This document shows, one piece after another, positions 21,416 through 29,188 of a stretch of DNA of 64,000 bases. The notes below the pieces were generated by a model that saw nothing but the letters and a program-made list of their open reading frames with translations, made no database searches and had not been told where the DNA came from. Position 1 is the stretch's first letter; the number at the start of each line of letters is the position of its first letter. Origin of the DNA: Winkia neuii (GTDB lineage: Bacteria; Actinomycetota; Actinomycetes; Actinomycetales; Actinomycetaceae); NCBI RefSeq assembly GCF_029011175.1, contig NZ_CP118946.1:1-64000 (forward strand), given 5' to 3'. The position numbers and the translations under genes were made by a program.

Positions 21416-23794
21416 GTGGCGGATCCAAAAAAGGATGGGCCAGGCAAACTGACGCGCCGCGAGTTGCGCCTGCAACGGCAGAGCCGCAACACAGCCGCTT
21501 CCAAGTCGGGGAGTGGCCCCGAGTCGACCCCTAGAACTGGCAATCCCACTGGCGCGGCGTCCCGCCCTAGCAGGACTACGTCCTCGAAAAGCACGTCTTC
21601 GCGGCTGTCGCATCCGAAACGGTCGGGTGCGCACACGCCGCCTCCCTCGTACCAGCCGAAGCAAAAAGGCACTTCTACCCGTTCCGACAAGTCGGTGCAA
21701 AAGCGCAACAAAAAAACCACTAGGTCGTGGCCGAAACGGCTTGGCATCGGGCTCCTTGGCGCTTTCCTATTAGGCATCATTGCTGCTGGCACTACATTCC
21801 TGGTCGCGTACGTAACCATGGATATTCCGGGGCCAGACAAGTTGGCCCGGGCCCAAACCTCTACCGTTTACTTTGCCGACGGCAAGACTGAAATGGGCAA
21901 GTTCCAAACCCAGAATCGGCAAATCATCGACGCCAGTAAGCTGCCGGATTATATTGGGCACTCCGTCGTCGCTTCGGAAGACTCCACTTTCTTTGAAAAC
22001 AACGGCATCGACGTTAAGGGCATCGCAAGAGCCCTGGTAAACAACGTCATGGGCAAGCCGCGGCAGGGTGCTTCAACCCTTTCCCAGCAGTACGTCGAAA
22101 ACTACTACACCGGTTCCACGAACAACGTACACGGCCTGCGCGCCTACCTGGCGAAGTTCAAAGAGACCATCTTGGCGTTGAAGATCAACCGGGAACAGTC
22201 CAAGGACGAAATCCTGGGCAACTACCTAAATACCATCTATTGGGGTCGCGGCGCCTACGGGATCGAGGCAGCATCTCACGCGTACTTCAACAAACCCGCT
22301 GCTGAGCTGACCCCATCCGAGGCGGCACTTCTAGCTGGGATCATTCCCGCACCCTCTTCCTGGGATCCCGCAATCGACCCAGAGATGGCCCGCCAGCGGT
22401 GGGATCGGGTCGTGGATCGACTAGTTGAAGGTAACTGGATTCGGGCCGAAGAAGCCAAAAAGATGGCCTTCCCGAATGTGGCTCCCCCGCATCAGGTACA
22501 GCCATCCCTTACCGGCACCAATGGTTACCTGTTAGCTCACGTGCGTTCCGAAATGCGTCAGAAGGCCGGCTACACGGACGAGCAAATCGACACTATGGGC
22601 TTACAGATCGTCACCACCATCCAACCAGACCGGCAAAAAGCCGCCGTTGACGCGGTGAACAACCTTCCGGCGGATCGGCCGAAGCAGCTTCGCACAGGCC
22701 TGGTGTCGGTAGACCCAGAAACTGGCGGGATCGTTGCTGAATACGGCGGTGCCGACTTCCAGAAAGTACAGAGGTCGGCTGCCTTCCAGGACAATGCCAT
22801 GGCCGGTTCTACTTTCAAGCCCTTCGCGCTGATCGCCGCGCTGCAGGGCGGCGATTCAATCTATTCCACAGTGGACGGGTCTTCCCCCATGGCATTAGGG
22901 GCCGCCAATGTTTCCAACTATGCTTCCATCTCCTTTGGACCGGTCACCTACAAGAAGGCCACCCAATATTCGATCAACACCGCATACGTGCGCATCAACC
23001 AAAAGGTTGGGCCAGCCACCACCAAGCAAGTAGCAATCGATGCGGGCTACCCGGAAAACACCCCGGGCCTAGACGAATCACCCACCAACGTGCTGGGCTC
23101 GTCCTCGCCGCACACAGTGGACATTGCCACCGCATATTCCACCATCGCCTCGCGCGGCGTGCGCCGTGACGCGCACATCGTTGACCAGGTCAAAGACAAG
23201 GCAAACGACGTGTTGTACAAGGCCGACACTGCTGGAAAACGGGTGTTTGACGAAGACATAATGGATCAAACCACCGAGGCGCTGCAAGCCGTAGTACGCG
23301 GCGGCTCCGGCGACAAAGCCCAAGCCCTGGGCCGTCCCGCAGCAGCCAAGACTGGCTCCTCTGAGGAAAACCGCTCTGCCCAATTCGCCGGTTTTGTGCC
23401 CCAGCTAGTCACTGTCGTGTCTATGTACCAGGTGGGCGAGGACGGATCCGAACAATCCATCACCCCATTCGGTGGGGTGGGGGAAGTAACCGGCTCAACC
23501 TGGCCGGCGCAAGTGTGGACCTGGTACATGCAGGACGCGCTAGCGGACACTCCCGTCCAGCAATTCGAAGGATGGGCGCCGGCTTCTAGTAGCAGGCAGG
23601 CTCCCGCCCCCGCCCCGGCTCCTGCGCCCAGTCAGCAGGAACAGCGGTCTGAAAGCCCCAGCCCTTCGCCCTCGGAAGAGGTCACTGAAAGCACCATCGA
23701 AGAAGAGCCTGACCAGCAACACGAAGAAGAACATAAGCAGCAAGGCCGCCAGTCCAGCCCTTCGCCCTCGCAAAGCGGCGGACGGCGCCAATAA
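21416..23794 (+). CDS. Class A penicillin-binding protein (transglycosylase/transpeptidase)
   Basis: Bifunctional peptidoglycan synthase of 792 residues. A basic, Ser/Arg/Lys-rich cytosolic tail (~120 residues) precedes one membrane anchor. The GT51 domain follows (EDSTFFENNGID, GASTLSQQYVENYY, ILGNYLNTIYWGRGAYGIEAAS), then the transpeptidase domain with SxxK in AGSTFKPF (~465), SIN (~519) and KTGSSE (~645). The C-terminus is a Pro/Ala and Glu/Ser/Gln-rich tail. GTG at 21416 is preferred because AGAAGGGGG lies just before it. Highly expressed-gene neighbours follow on the same strand after 155 bases. Confidence 0.95.
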   Translation: MADPKKDGPGKLTRRELRLQRQSRNTAASKSGSGPESTPRTGNPTGAASRPSRTTSSKSTSSRLSHPKRSGAHTPPPSYQPKQKGTSTRSDKSVQKRNKKTTRSWPKRLGIGLLGAFLLGIIAAGTTFLVAYVTMDIPGPDKLARAQTSTVYFADGKTEMGKFQTQNRQIIDASKLPDYIGHSVVASEDSTFFENNGIDVKGIARALVNNVMGKPRQGASTLSQQYVENYYTGSTNNVHGLRAYLAKFKETILALKINREQSKDEILGNYLNTIYWGRGAYGIEAASHAYFNKPAAELTPSEAALLAGIIPAPSSWDPAIDPEMARQRWDRVVDRLVEGNWIRAEEAKKMAFPNVAPPHQVQPSLTGTNGYLLAHVRSEMRQKAGYTDEQIDTMGLQIVTTIQPDRQKAAVDAVNNLPADRPKQLRTGLVSVDPETGGIVAEYGGADFQKVQRSAAFQDNAMAGSTFKPFALIAALQGGDSIYSTVDGSSPMALGAANVSNYASISFGPVTYKKATQYSINTAYVRINQKVGPATTKQVAIDAGYPENTPGLDESPTNVLGSSSPHTVDIATAYSTIASRGVRRDAHIVDQVKDKANDVLYKADTAGKRVFDEDIMDQTTEALQAVVRGGSGDKAQALGRPAAAKTGSSEENRSAQFAGFVPQLVTVVSMYQVGEDGSEQSITPFGGVGEVTGSTWPAQVWTWYMQDALADTPVQQFEGWAPASSSRQAPAPAPAPAPSQQEQRSESPSPSPSEEVTESTIEEEPDQQHEEEHKQQGRQSSPSPSQSGGRRQ

Positions 23795-23902
23795 TGTGGC
23801 AGGCTCCGCCCAAAAAAGGGGTAGTAAGTCGGCGGCGAAGCCGTTAGACTAAACACTTGGCTGTACTTTGCACCCGCAAAGAAGGCCAACGCAGACCCTC
23901 CT

Positions 23903-23921
23903 GTCACGGAAGGACCGTGAC
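23903..23921 (+). promoter_or_regulatory. Hairpin in the rpsF leader
   Basis: GTCACGG-AAGGA-CCGTGAC is a perfect 7-bp stem with a five-base loop, ending 12 bases before the AAAGGAGG ribosome-binding site of rpsF. Leaders of rpsF operons in many bacteria carry an autoregulatory site for the S6:S18 complex. This hairpin is at the right place, but I cannot confirm the known consensus. Confidence 0.45.
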
Positions 23922-23949
23922 CGTTTAGACCAAAGGAGGTGGGTTATCA

Positions 23950-24237
23950 ATGCGTGAGTATGAACTCATGGTCATCCTGGACCCGCAGCTCGACGAGCGT
24001 GCGGTCCCCGCATCCATGGAAAAGATCACCAAGTTTGTAACCAACAATGGTGGTTCCGCGGAAGTTGACGTTTGGGGCAAGCGCCGCTTGGCCTACGAAA
24101 TTCTGAAGCACTCCGAAGGCATCTACGTGGTCATCAAGCTGAAGACCACCCCCGCCGACGCTAAGGAACTCGACCGTCAGCTCACTCTGAACGAAACCGT
24201 TCTTCGCACCAAGCTGATGCGTTTGGACAACAAGTAG
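23950..24237 (+). CDS. rpsF: 30S ribosomal protein S6
   Basis: A 95-residue small-subunit protein that pairs with S18 on the platform of the 30S subunit. It starts [17 protein letters not shown] and contains [10 protein letters not shown] and a KLMRLD ending, all typical. A strong AAAGGAGG site precedes the ATG. It is the first gene of the conserved rpsF-ssb-rpsR-rplI operon. Confidence 0.98.
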   Translation: MREYELMVILDPQLDERAVPASMEKITKFVTNNGGSAEVDVWGKRRLAYEILKHSEGIYVVIKLKTTPADAKELDRQLTLNETVLRTKLMRLDNK

Positions 24238-24264
24238 TAACCCGATAGAACCAACGGAGGAATC

Positions 24265-24855
24265 ATGGCCGGAGACACCGTAATAACGGTAGTAGGAAAC
24301 CTAACCGCTGACCCGGAACTCAGGTTCACGGCATCTGGCGCGCCCGTCGCGTCGTTCACGATCGCCTCCACTCCCCGCCGGTACAACCGTCAGTCAGGGC
24401 AGTGGGAAGATGGCGAAGCCCTCTTCATGCGCTGCTCCCTGTGGCGGCAGGCAGCAGAAAATGCTGCTGACTCGCTACAAAAAGGTATGCGCGTCATTGC
24501 GCAGGGGCGGTTGCAGCAGCGCTCTTATGAAACCCGCGAGGGTGAGAAGCGTACTGTCGTCGAAATGCAAGTAGACGAAATCGGCCCCTCACTAGCCTTC
24601 GCCACCGCAAGGGTGGAACGCTCCCAGCGGGGCGGATCCGGCTTTGGTGGCGGCCAAGGCGGCTACGGTGGCGGCCAGCAGAACCAGGGCGGCTACGGTG
24701 GTGGCCAGCCCCAAAACTATGGGCAGCCAAACCAGGGTCAGGGATTCGGTTCTAACGCAAGCTACAATGCGCCAACCGGCGGTTCGCCCGAAGATCCGTG
24801 GAGCACCGGCGGAGCACAAGCCGGCTCCAGCTTCGACGACGCACCCCCGTTCTAA
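24265..24855 (+). CDS. ssb: Single-stranded DNA-binding protein
   Basis: A 196-residue SSB. An N-terminal OB-fold (about 1-115, starting [20 protein letters not shown]) is followed by a Gly/Gln/Asn-rich linker with YGGGQ repeats and the acidic protein-interaction tip DDAPPF. It acts in replication, recombination and repair. It lies between rpsF and rpsR as in most actinobacteria, with an ACGGAGG ribosome-binding site. Confidence 0.97.
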   Translation: MAGDTVITVVGNLTADPELRFTASGAPVASFTIASTPRRYNRQSGQWEDGEALFMRCSLWRQAAENAADSLQKGMRVIAQGRLQQRSYETREGEKRTVVEMQVDEIGPSLAFATARVERSQRGGSGFGGGQGGYGGGQQNQGGYGGGQPQNYGQPNQGQGFGSNASYNAPTGGSPEDPWSTGGAQAGSSFDDAPPF

Positions 24856-24891
24856 AGCGCAAAGGGCACACAGCCCAATTTCCAGGATTCC

Positions 24892-24907
24892 GCCCTCGTT
24901 AGAGGGC
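24892..24907 (+). other. Small hairpin between ssb and rpsR
   Basis: GCCCTC-GTTA-GAGGGC forms a six-bp stem with a four-base loop, 33 bases before rpsR. There is no T-run, so it is more likely an mRNA stability or translation element than a terminator. Confidence 0.35.
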
Positions 24908-24939
24908 TGCCGCAAGGCAACAGACCATAAGGAGAAGGC

Positions 24940-25188
24940 ATGGCAAGGCAGCAAAAGGCTCGCACTGTTAAGCCAATTAAGAAGAAGGCGAACCCGTTCC
25001 GGGGCGTCGAAAATGTAGTAATCGATTACAAGGACACCGCTCTGCTGCGCAAGTTCATTTCGGACCGCGGCAAGATCCGCGCCCGTCGCGTGACCGGTGT
25101 TTCCGTACAGCAGCAGCGTCTAATCGCCAAGGCCGTCAAGAACGCCCGCGAGGTCGCACTGCTTCCGTACTCGTCGTCCGGCCGCTGA
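24940..25188 (+). CDS. rpsR: 30S ribosomal protein S18
   Basis: An 82-residue basic small-subunit protein that forms a heterodimer with S6. Typical stretches are [20 protein letters not shown] and [30 protein letters not shown] Zn-ribbon type N-terminal cysteine set is absent, so this is the C-minus form. AAGGAGAAGG precedes the ATG. Confidence 0.97.
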   Translation: MARQQKARTVKPIKKKANPFRGVENVVIDYKDTALLRKFISDRGKIRARRVTGVSVQQQRLIAKAVKNAREVALLPYSSSGR

Positions 25189-25201
25189 TAGGAGGGGAAC
25201 A

Positions 25202-25663
25202 ATGGCAGCACAGACAAAAGTCGTACTAAACGTTGACGTCCCGAACCTAGGCGTTACTGGTGACGTTGTAACCGTTCGCGCAGGCTACGCACGTAACCTG
25301 CTGTTCCCGCGTAACTTGGCCTCCAAGTGGACCCCGGGTGCACAGCGTCAGATCGATCAGATGCAGGCAGCTCGCCGCAAGCGCGAAATCGCCTCGATCG
25401 ACGATGCTCGCGCAATCCGCGATGCACTGCAGGGCTCCGAGGGCGTTGTCATCTCTAAGAAGGCAACCGACACCGGCCGTCTGTTCGCGTCCGTGTCCAC
25501 TGCCGAGATCGCTGCTGCGGTCAAGGAACAGCTGGGCCAGACCATCGATCGTCGTGGCGTCTCTTGGGAAGCCCCGATCAAGAGCACTGGTTCTTACAAG
25601 GTGAACGTTTCCCTTCACCCCGAGGTCGACGCGACCTTGGCAGTAAAGGTTGACGGCGAATAG
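25202..25663 (+). CDS. rplI: 50S ribosomal protein L9
   Basis: A 153-residue large-subunit protein with the N-terminal domain motif GDVVTVRAGYARNLLFPRNLA, a long connecting helix and a C-terminal RNA-binding domain. The N-terminus is a few residues longer than in many L9 proteins. TAGGAGGGG lies before the ATG. Last gene of the operon, followed by a terminator. Confidence 0.97.
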   Translation: MAAQTKVVLNVDVPNLGVTGDVVTVRAGYARNLLFPRNLASKWTPGAQRQIDQMQAARRKREIASIDDARAIRDALQGSEGVVISKKATDTGRLFASVSTAEIAAAVKEQLGQTIDRRGVSWEAPIKSTGSYKVNVSLHPEVDATLAVKVDGE

Positions 25664-25678
25664 TTTTTATTCAGCATT

Positions 25679-25713
25679 ACGGCCCGTGAGCGTTTAGGCG
25701 CCCGGGCCGTTTT
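25679..25713 (+). terminator. Terminator after rplI
   Basis: ACGGCCCG (25679-25686) pairs with CGGGCCGT (25703-25710), followed by a T-run. It closes the ribosomal protein operon. Confidence 0.88.
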
Positions 25714-25872
25714 GCTATCCCGGTGGCGCGTTTGTTTACTCCGCGAAAGCACATCTAATTGCCTAGAGCACTTGGATTGGTTGAAAGCACATGGAAATGC
25801 GTACCGGGAGGCATGCTTTCGACGTGTTGGTGTGCTTTTGGCGCAGACCAGCCAGGAAGCTCCAGCTTTATA

Positions 25873-25886
25873 ACGCAAAATTGCGT
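25873..25886. promoter_or_regulatory. Inverted repeat upstream of the ADP-ribosylglycohydrolase gene
   Basis: ACGCAA-AA-TTGCGT lies 40 bases before the start codon and could be an operator. The same gap (25714-25925) also has GAAAGCACAT twice (25747 and 25783 regions), for which I have no explanation. No gene is seen in the gap. Confidence 0.3.
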
Positions 25887-25925
25887 CCCGGATCTAGGGG
25901 GCGTCGGTCCCGGTAGGGTAAGAGT

Positions 25926-26855
25926 ATGGATCAGACGGTAATTGACCGGGCGCGCGGCGCCCTTCTTGGGCAACTCGTCGGCGACGCATTTGGCGCCCAA
26001 ATGGAGTTCATGAGTCCCGAAGAAGTCAAGGATCAGTTCGCAAATCATACCGTCATGGGGCCATCTGCCGTCCACGGGACCATAGCGGGTCAGATCACTG
26101 ACGATTCTGAGATGGCGCTCTGCCTGGCTCGCTCGATCATTGCCGAGGGCGAATATTCTTCGGCTGCAGCTTTTGCGGCGTATCGGGAATGGGGGAATTC
26201 GCAGCCCTTCAGCATGGGCATGGCCACCCGTTCCGCACTGGCAGGCAGACGCTCAAAGGAGACCCAGGCCAATGGCGCTCTCATGCGTATTAGCCCGCTT
26301 GGCATTTACGGCTGGCACGCGCCGTTGCACAAGGTGGGCACGTGGGCCGCCACCGACGCCGCACTAACCCACCCGCACGCGGTAACGCGCGCAGCCAACT
26401 CGCTCTACGCCATGGCAATCGCACTTGGCGTACGCGGCCGCAACGCGGCGGAAATCTACCGAATGACACTCACCTGGGCGAAGGAAATGCGCGTGCCTGA
26501 TCCGGTCCTAACCGCCCTGGTCCGGGCACAAGACAGCCTTCCCGAAGACTTTGTGACCCACCAGGGGTGGGTGCTGATCGCCCTGCAGAATGCGTTCTAC
26601 CAGCTGCTGCACGCCCCCTCGGGGCAGCGATCCGTACGCGACTCCGTATTGCAAGGGGGCGACACGGACACGAACGCCGCCATTGCTGGAGCGTTAGCCG
26701 GCGCCGCCGGAGCAAGCTTTCCGGGGGAATGGGTCGATACCGTCCTAGATGCCAGGCCCACCGGACAGGTGAAGTATCCGCGCCCGCAGACCTTGTGGGC
26801 AGCAGATGCGCTCCAAATTGCCGATCAGCTGGCCCACCTAGGAGCAGCCCTGTAA
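25926..26855 (+). CDS. ADP-ribosylglycohydrolase family protein
   Basis: A 309-residue metal-dependent hydrolase of the DraG/ARH fold, which removes ADP-ribose from proteins or nucleic acids. Signature pieces are the N-terminal GALLGQLVGDAFG, the metal-binding TDDSEMA (with Ser for the usual Thr), NGALMRISPLGI and the C-terminal GGDTDTNAAIAGALAGA. The ribosome-binding site is weak. No matching ADP-ribosyltransferase is visible nearby, so the target is unknown. Confidence 0.92.
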   Translation: MDQTVIDRARGALLGQLVGDAFGAQMEFMSPEEVKDQFANHTVMGPSAVHGTIAGQITDDSEMALCLARSIIAEGEYSSAAAFAAYREWGNSQPFSMGMATRSALAGRRSKETQANGALMRISPLGIYGWHAPLHKVGTWAATDAALTHPHAVTRAANSLYAMAIALGVRGRNAAEIYRMTLTWAKEMRVPDPVLTALVRAQDSLPEDFVTHQGWVLIALQNAFYQLLHAPSGQRSVRDSVLQGGDTDTNAAIAGALAGAAGASFPGEWVDTVLDARPTGQVKYPRPQTLWAADALQIADQLAHLGAAL

Positions 26856-26985
26856 CATCCTGAAGGTCCAAGCTAGCAGAGTTCAGAGTCATTACAGGTA
26901 GAGAAGCAAGTAGATGCTGACAATACTCGTCATGGAAGTAAGGTATGAAGGCAGTTATGCGTAATTAGGGGGATAAGTACTCCTT

Positions 26986-27255
26986 GTGGAGGTAACTAGC
27001 AGCACGCCTCCGTCGAGCAGAGTCGGTACTGAATGTAGTCAATTTGCTGAAGCTGCGATAGCTGATTACGTTTTTTCAGACCAGAAGCCCACAGCTGTGA
27101 TTGACCGTGAGCTAGCTAAGATTATTGAAAAAGATTATGCGGCGATCAAGCGCGAAAGCGAGCAAAGACAGTTGCGAGAGGATGACGTTGCACTTATGGC
27201 ACGAATGGGAAATGCTTCCCGCGGAGCAAATAAGTACTGTAGAGAGAAGAAATAA
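26986..27255 (+). CDS. Small hypothetical protein, coupled to the next gene
   Basis: An 89-residue, hydrophilic and mostly helical product that I do not recognise. Support for a real gene is the TAATG overlap with the following small membrane protein and an AGGGGGATAAG stretch upstream of the GTG start. The middle (VIDRELAKIIEKDYAAIKRESEQR) looks like an amphipathic helix. The N-terminus is uncertain. No signal peptide or membrane segment. Confidence 0.5.
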   Translation: MEVTSSTPPSSRVGTECSQFAEAAIADYVFSDQKPTAVIDRELAKIIEKDYAAIKRESEQRQLREDDVALMARMGNASRGANKYCREKK

Positions 27256-27524
27256 TGGCCAACAAAGACGCGGGCCGGTTCAGCCCTTCGGCGGCATCGA
27301 CGCTGCTAGTGAAGATCGGTATCGGCATTTACATTTTTTCGCTGATCATGCGCACACTCGGCTCGTATCTAATTAACTGGGGCGACGGTCAGGTTGGATC
27401 CGCAAAGCCACTGGGAGCCGTGGTCAGCTTCTTAGTGGGGGAGCTGCAGGCACTCTCGCTGCCAACGGTTGCCACGGTCTGCATTATTGCGGCGATCGTG
27501 ATCCGCCACTGCTCGCACCGGTAG
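27255..27524 (+). CDS. Small membrane protein, unknown function
   Basis: An 89-residue product with two hydrophobic segments (about 18-45 and 58-84), starting on the TAATG overlap with the preceding gene. It converges with the MATE exporter, with two bases between stops. I do not recognise the family. Confidence 0.55.
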   Translation: MANKDAGRFSPSAASTLLVKIGIGIYIFSLIMRTLGSYLINWGDGQVGSAKPLGAVVSFLVGELQALSLPTVATVCIIAAIVIRHCSHR

Positions 27525-27526
27525 GC

Positions 27527-28936
27527 TTACCCTTCGGCGTTTTCCATCCACTTGCTGCCGCGCGCCCTCAACGCCAGGACCACGGCACGCGCGCCGAACA
27601 TGATCGCCGCGTAACCGATCCAAACCCATACCAGATTGGTGCCAGCGTGGTTGCCCCCAAGGATCCACCCGTAAGAGGGCGCCGTCGCGGGTAAGGACTG
27701 TCCGCCCGCCAAAGCTGCCGACCAGGTGTTGCCAAAGTGGGCGATTGCTAGGGCAGCGGGAGCGTACACCGCCAACACCACCACGTAAGAGGCGGCCATG
27801 TACTTTGAATCGTTTGCCCCGATTAGCACTCCGTCAAGCATGTAAACCACTCCGGCCAGCGGTTGCATCAGCCCGGCCACGATCAGTCCAATTGCGGTAG
27901 CCATCAGCACCTGCTGGTCAGAGGAATAAATGCGGCCGATCACAGGCGAGCCCACAATGATTATTGCCCCCAGGAAGACGCCCACGCCGGCGCCCCAGGC
28001 TAGGCACCGACCGAGCACCGCCTTCACCCGGTCGAAATTGCCAGTACCTAAAGCGTGGCCTGTCAGTGCCTGCGCGGCGATCGCCAAAGCGTCGAGGCTG
28101 AAAGAGGACAATGCCCAAATAGAGTTGATCACCTGGTGCGAAGCTAGGGTTAGGTCGCCCAGGCGGGTGGCTGCGCTAACGGTCAGCACGCCACACAACT
28201 GCAGTGCGAGGGACCGAATCAGTAGTGGTAGCCCAGAGAATCCAGACTTCCTAATGCCCTCTATGGACGGGCGGACAGATACGCCCTCGCGCCTGGCCCC
28301 GCGGTAAACAATCAGGCACAGCGCGACAGCCATGCCAGTTTGTGCTAGTGCCGTACCAATGCCGGCGCCCCGGATACCAAGGTCAACCCCGTAAATTAGG
28401 GTGGCGTTCAAACAAACGTTTGCCAGGGCGCCCAGTGTGGCCACGACGAACGGCGTGCGAGTGTTGAGCATGCCGCGCAGGGTGCCGGTGGCAGCCATGA
28501 CCGTAAGCATGGAAATGAGGCCGGGTGCTGCCGCCCGCAAGTAGATGCCGGCGTACTCGGAAGCAGCGGGGGAGGCGCCAAATAGGGAAGCCAGTTGGGG
28601 AGCGGCGGCCAATAGCACCAGTGCGAGCAGCAAGCCGATGCCAGCTGCAAGCCACATCCCGTCAATGCCGCCGCGCAGTGCGCCTTTCTTGTCCCCAGCT
28701 CCCAGGCGCCGCGAAGTCAGTGCCGTTGTGGTGTAGGCCAGGAAAATGCACATGCCGACGAACAGGTTCAAGATGGTGGTGCCCACCGCCATGCCGGCTA
28801 ACTGCTCCGTACCTAGGTGGCCGACCATGGCCGAATCAGCCATGGTCATAAGTGGTTCTGCTACCAGTGCGCCGAGGGCGGGTATCGCCAGTTCTAGGAT
28901 TTGTCGGTTCAAGGTGCTCTGGCGCGGCTTGTCCAC
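27527..28936 (-). CDS. MATE-family efflux transporter (DinF-like)
   Basis: A 469-residue membrane transporter with about 12 membrane segments arranged as two six-helix halves. Family-typical stretches are ALGALVAEPLMTMADSAMVGHLG at the start, GMLNTRTPFV, and LDALAIAAQALTGHALG in the second half. MATE proteins export cationic drugs or metabolites using sodium or proton gradients; DinF-type members are common near repair or replication genes. The GTG start follows GGAGGAAAA. It diverges from dnaB across a gap filled with DnaA boxes. Confidence 0.92.
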   Translation of the reverse strand: MDKPRQSTLNRQILELAIPALGALVAEPLMTMADSAMVGHLGTEQLAGMAVGTTILNLFVGMCIFLAYTTTALTSRRLGAGDKKGALRGGIDGMWLAAGIGLLLALVLLAAAPQLASLFGASPAASEYAGIYLRAAAPGLISMLTVMAATGTLRGMLNTRTPFVVATLGALANVCLNATLIYGVDLGIRGAGIGTALAQTGMAVALCLIVYRGARREGVSVRPSIEGIRKSGFSGLPLLIRSLALQLCGVLTVSAATRLGDLTLASHQVINSIWALSSFSLDALAIAAQALTGHALGTGNFDRVKAVLGRCLAWGAGVGVFLGAIIIVGSPVIGRIYSSDQQVLMATAIGLIVAGLMQPLAGVVYMLDGVLIGANDSKYMAASYVVVLAVYAPAALAIAHFGNTWSAALAGGQSLPATAPSYGWILGGNHAGTNLVWVWIGYAAIMFGARAVVLALRARGSKWMENAEG

Positions 28937-28953
28937 TTTTCCTCCGAAATTGG

Positions 28954-29112
28954 TTATCCACAGCCTGTGTATAAAGCTGTGGACTTTTTAGCCGGTGAAA
29001 GCCGGTTTACCTGCTTTACTGTGGTTTTATCAGCAGTTTTTGTCCACACGCTTTCCACAGGGTGGGAGATTTTATCCCCAAGAACTCCACAATAGTGGCC
29101 AGCTTATCCACA
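28954..29112. promoter_or_regulatory. DnaA-box cluster between the MATE gene and dnaB
   Basis: This 159-base stretch holds many DnaA-type nonamers. Exact matches are TTATCCACA at 28954-28962 and 29104-29112. Consensus variants are TGTGTATAA (28966-28974) and TTGTCCACA (29040-29048). Weaker ones are TGTGGACTT (28978-28986), CTTTCCACA (29051-29059), TTATCCCCA (29072-29080) and AACTCCACA (29083-29091). The cluster is denser than that in the dnaA-dnaN gap. It lies directly upstream of a candidate dnaB promoter, so DnaA may control dnaB, or the site may titrate DnaA. Confidence 0.8.
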
Positions 29113-29129
29113 TGCCAGCCGGAAGCAGC

Positions 29130-29159
29130 TTGGTTTTTTCCGTCCTCTTGTTCGATACT
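29130..29159 (+). promoter_or_regulatory. Candidate dnaB promoter
   Basis: TTGGTT (29130-29135) and GATACT (29154-29159) are 18 bases apart, 29 bases before the start codon. The nearest perfect DnaA box ends 17 bases upstream of the -35. Confidence 0.5.
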
Positions 29160-29188
29160 TAGAGCAAAGTGACTTCCAGGGGGTATAC

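Noticed and set aside
21304-21534. Small plus-strand frame overlapping the penicillin-binding protein start
   Set aside because: It overlaps the basic tail of the PBP in another frame and has no distinct signals.
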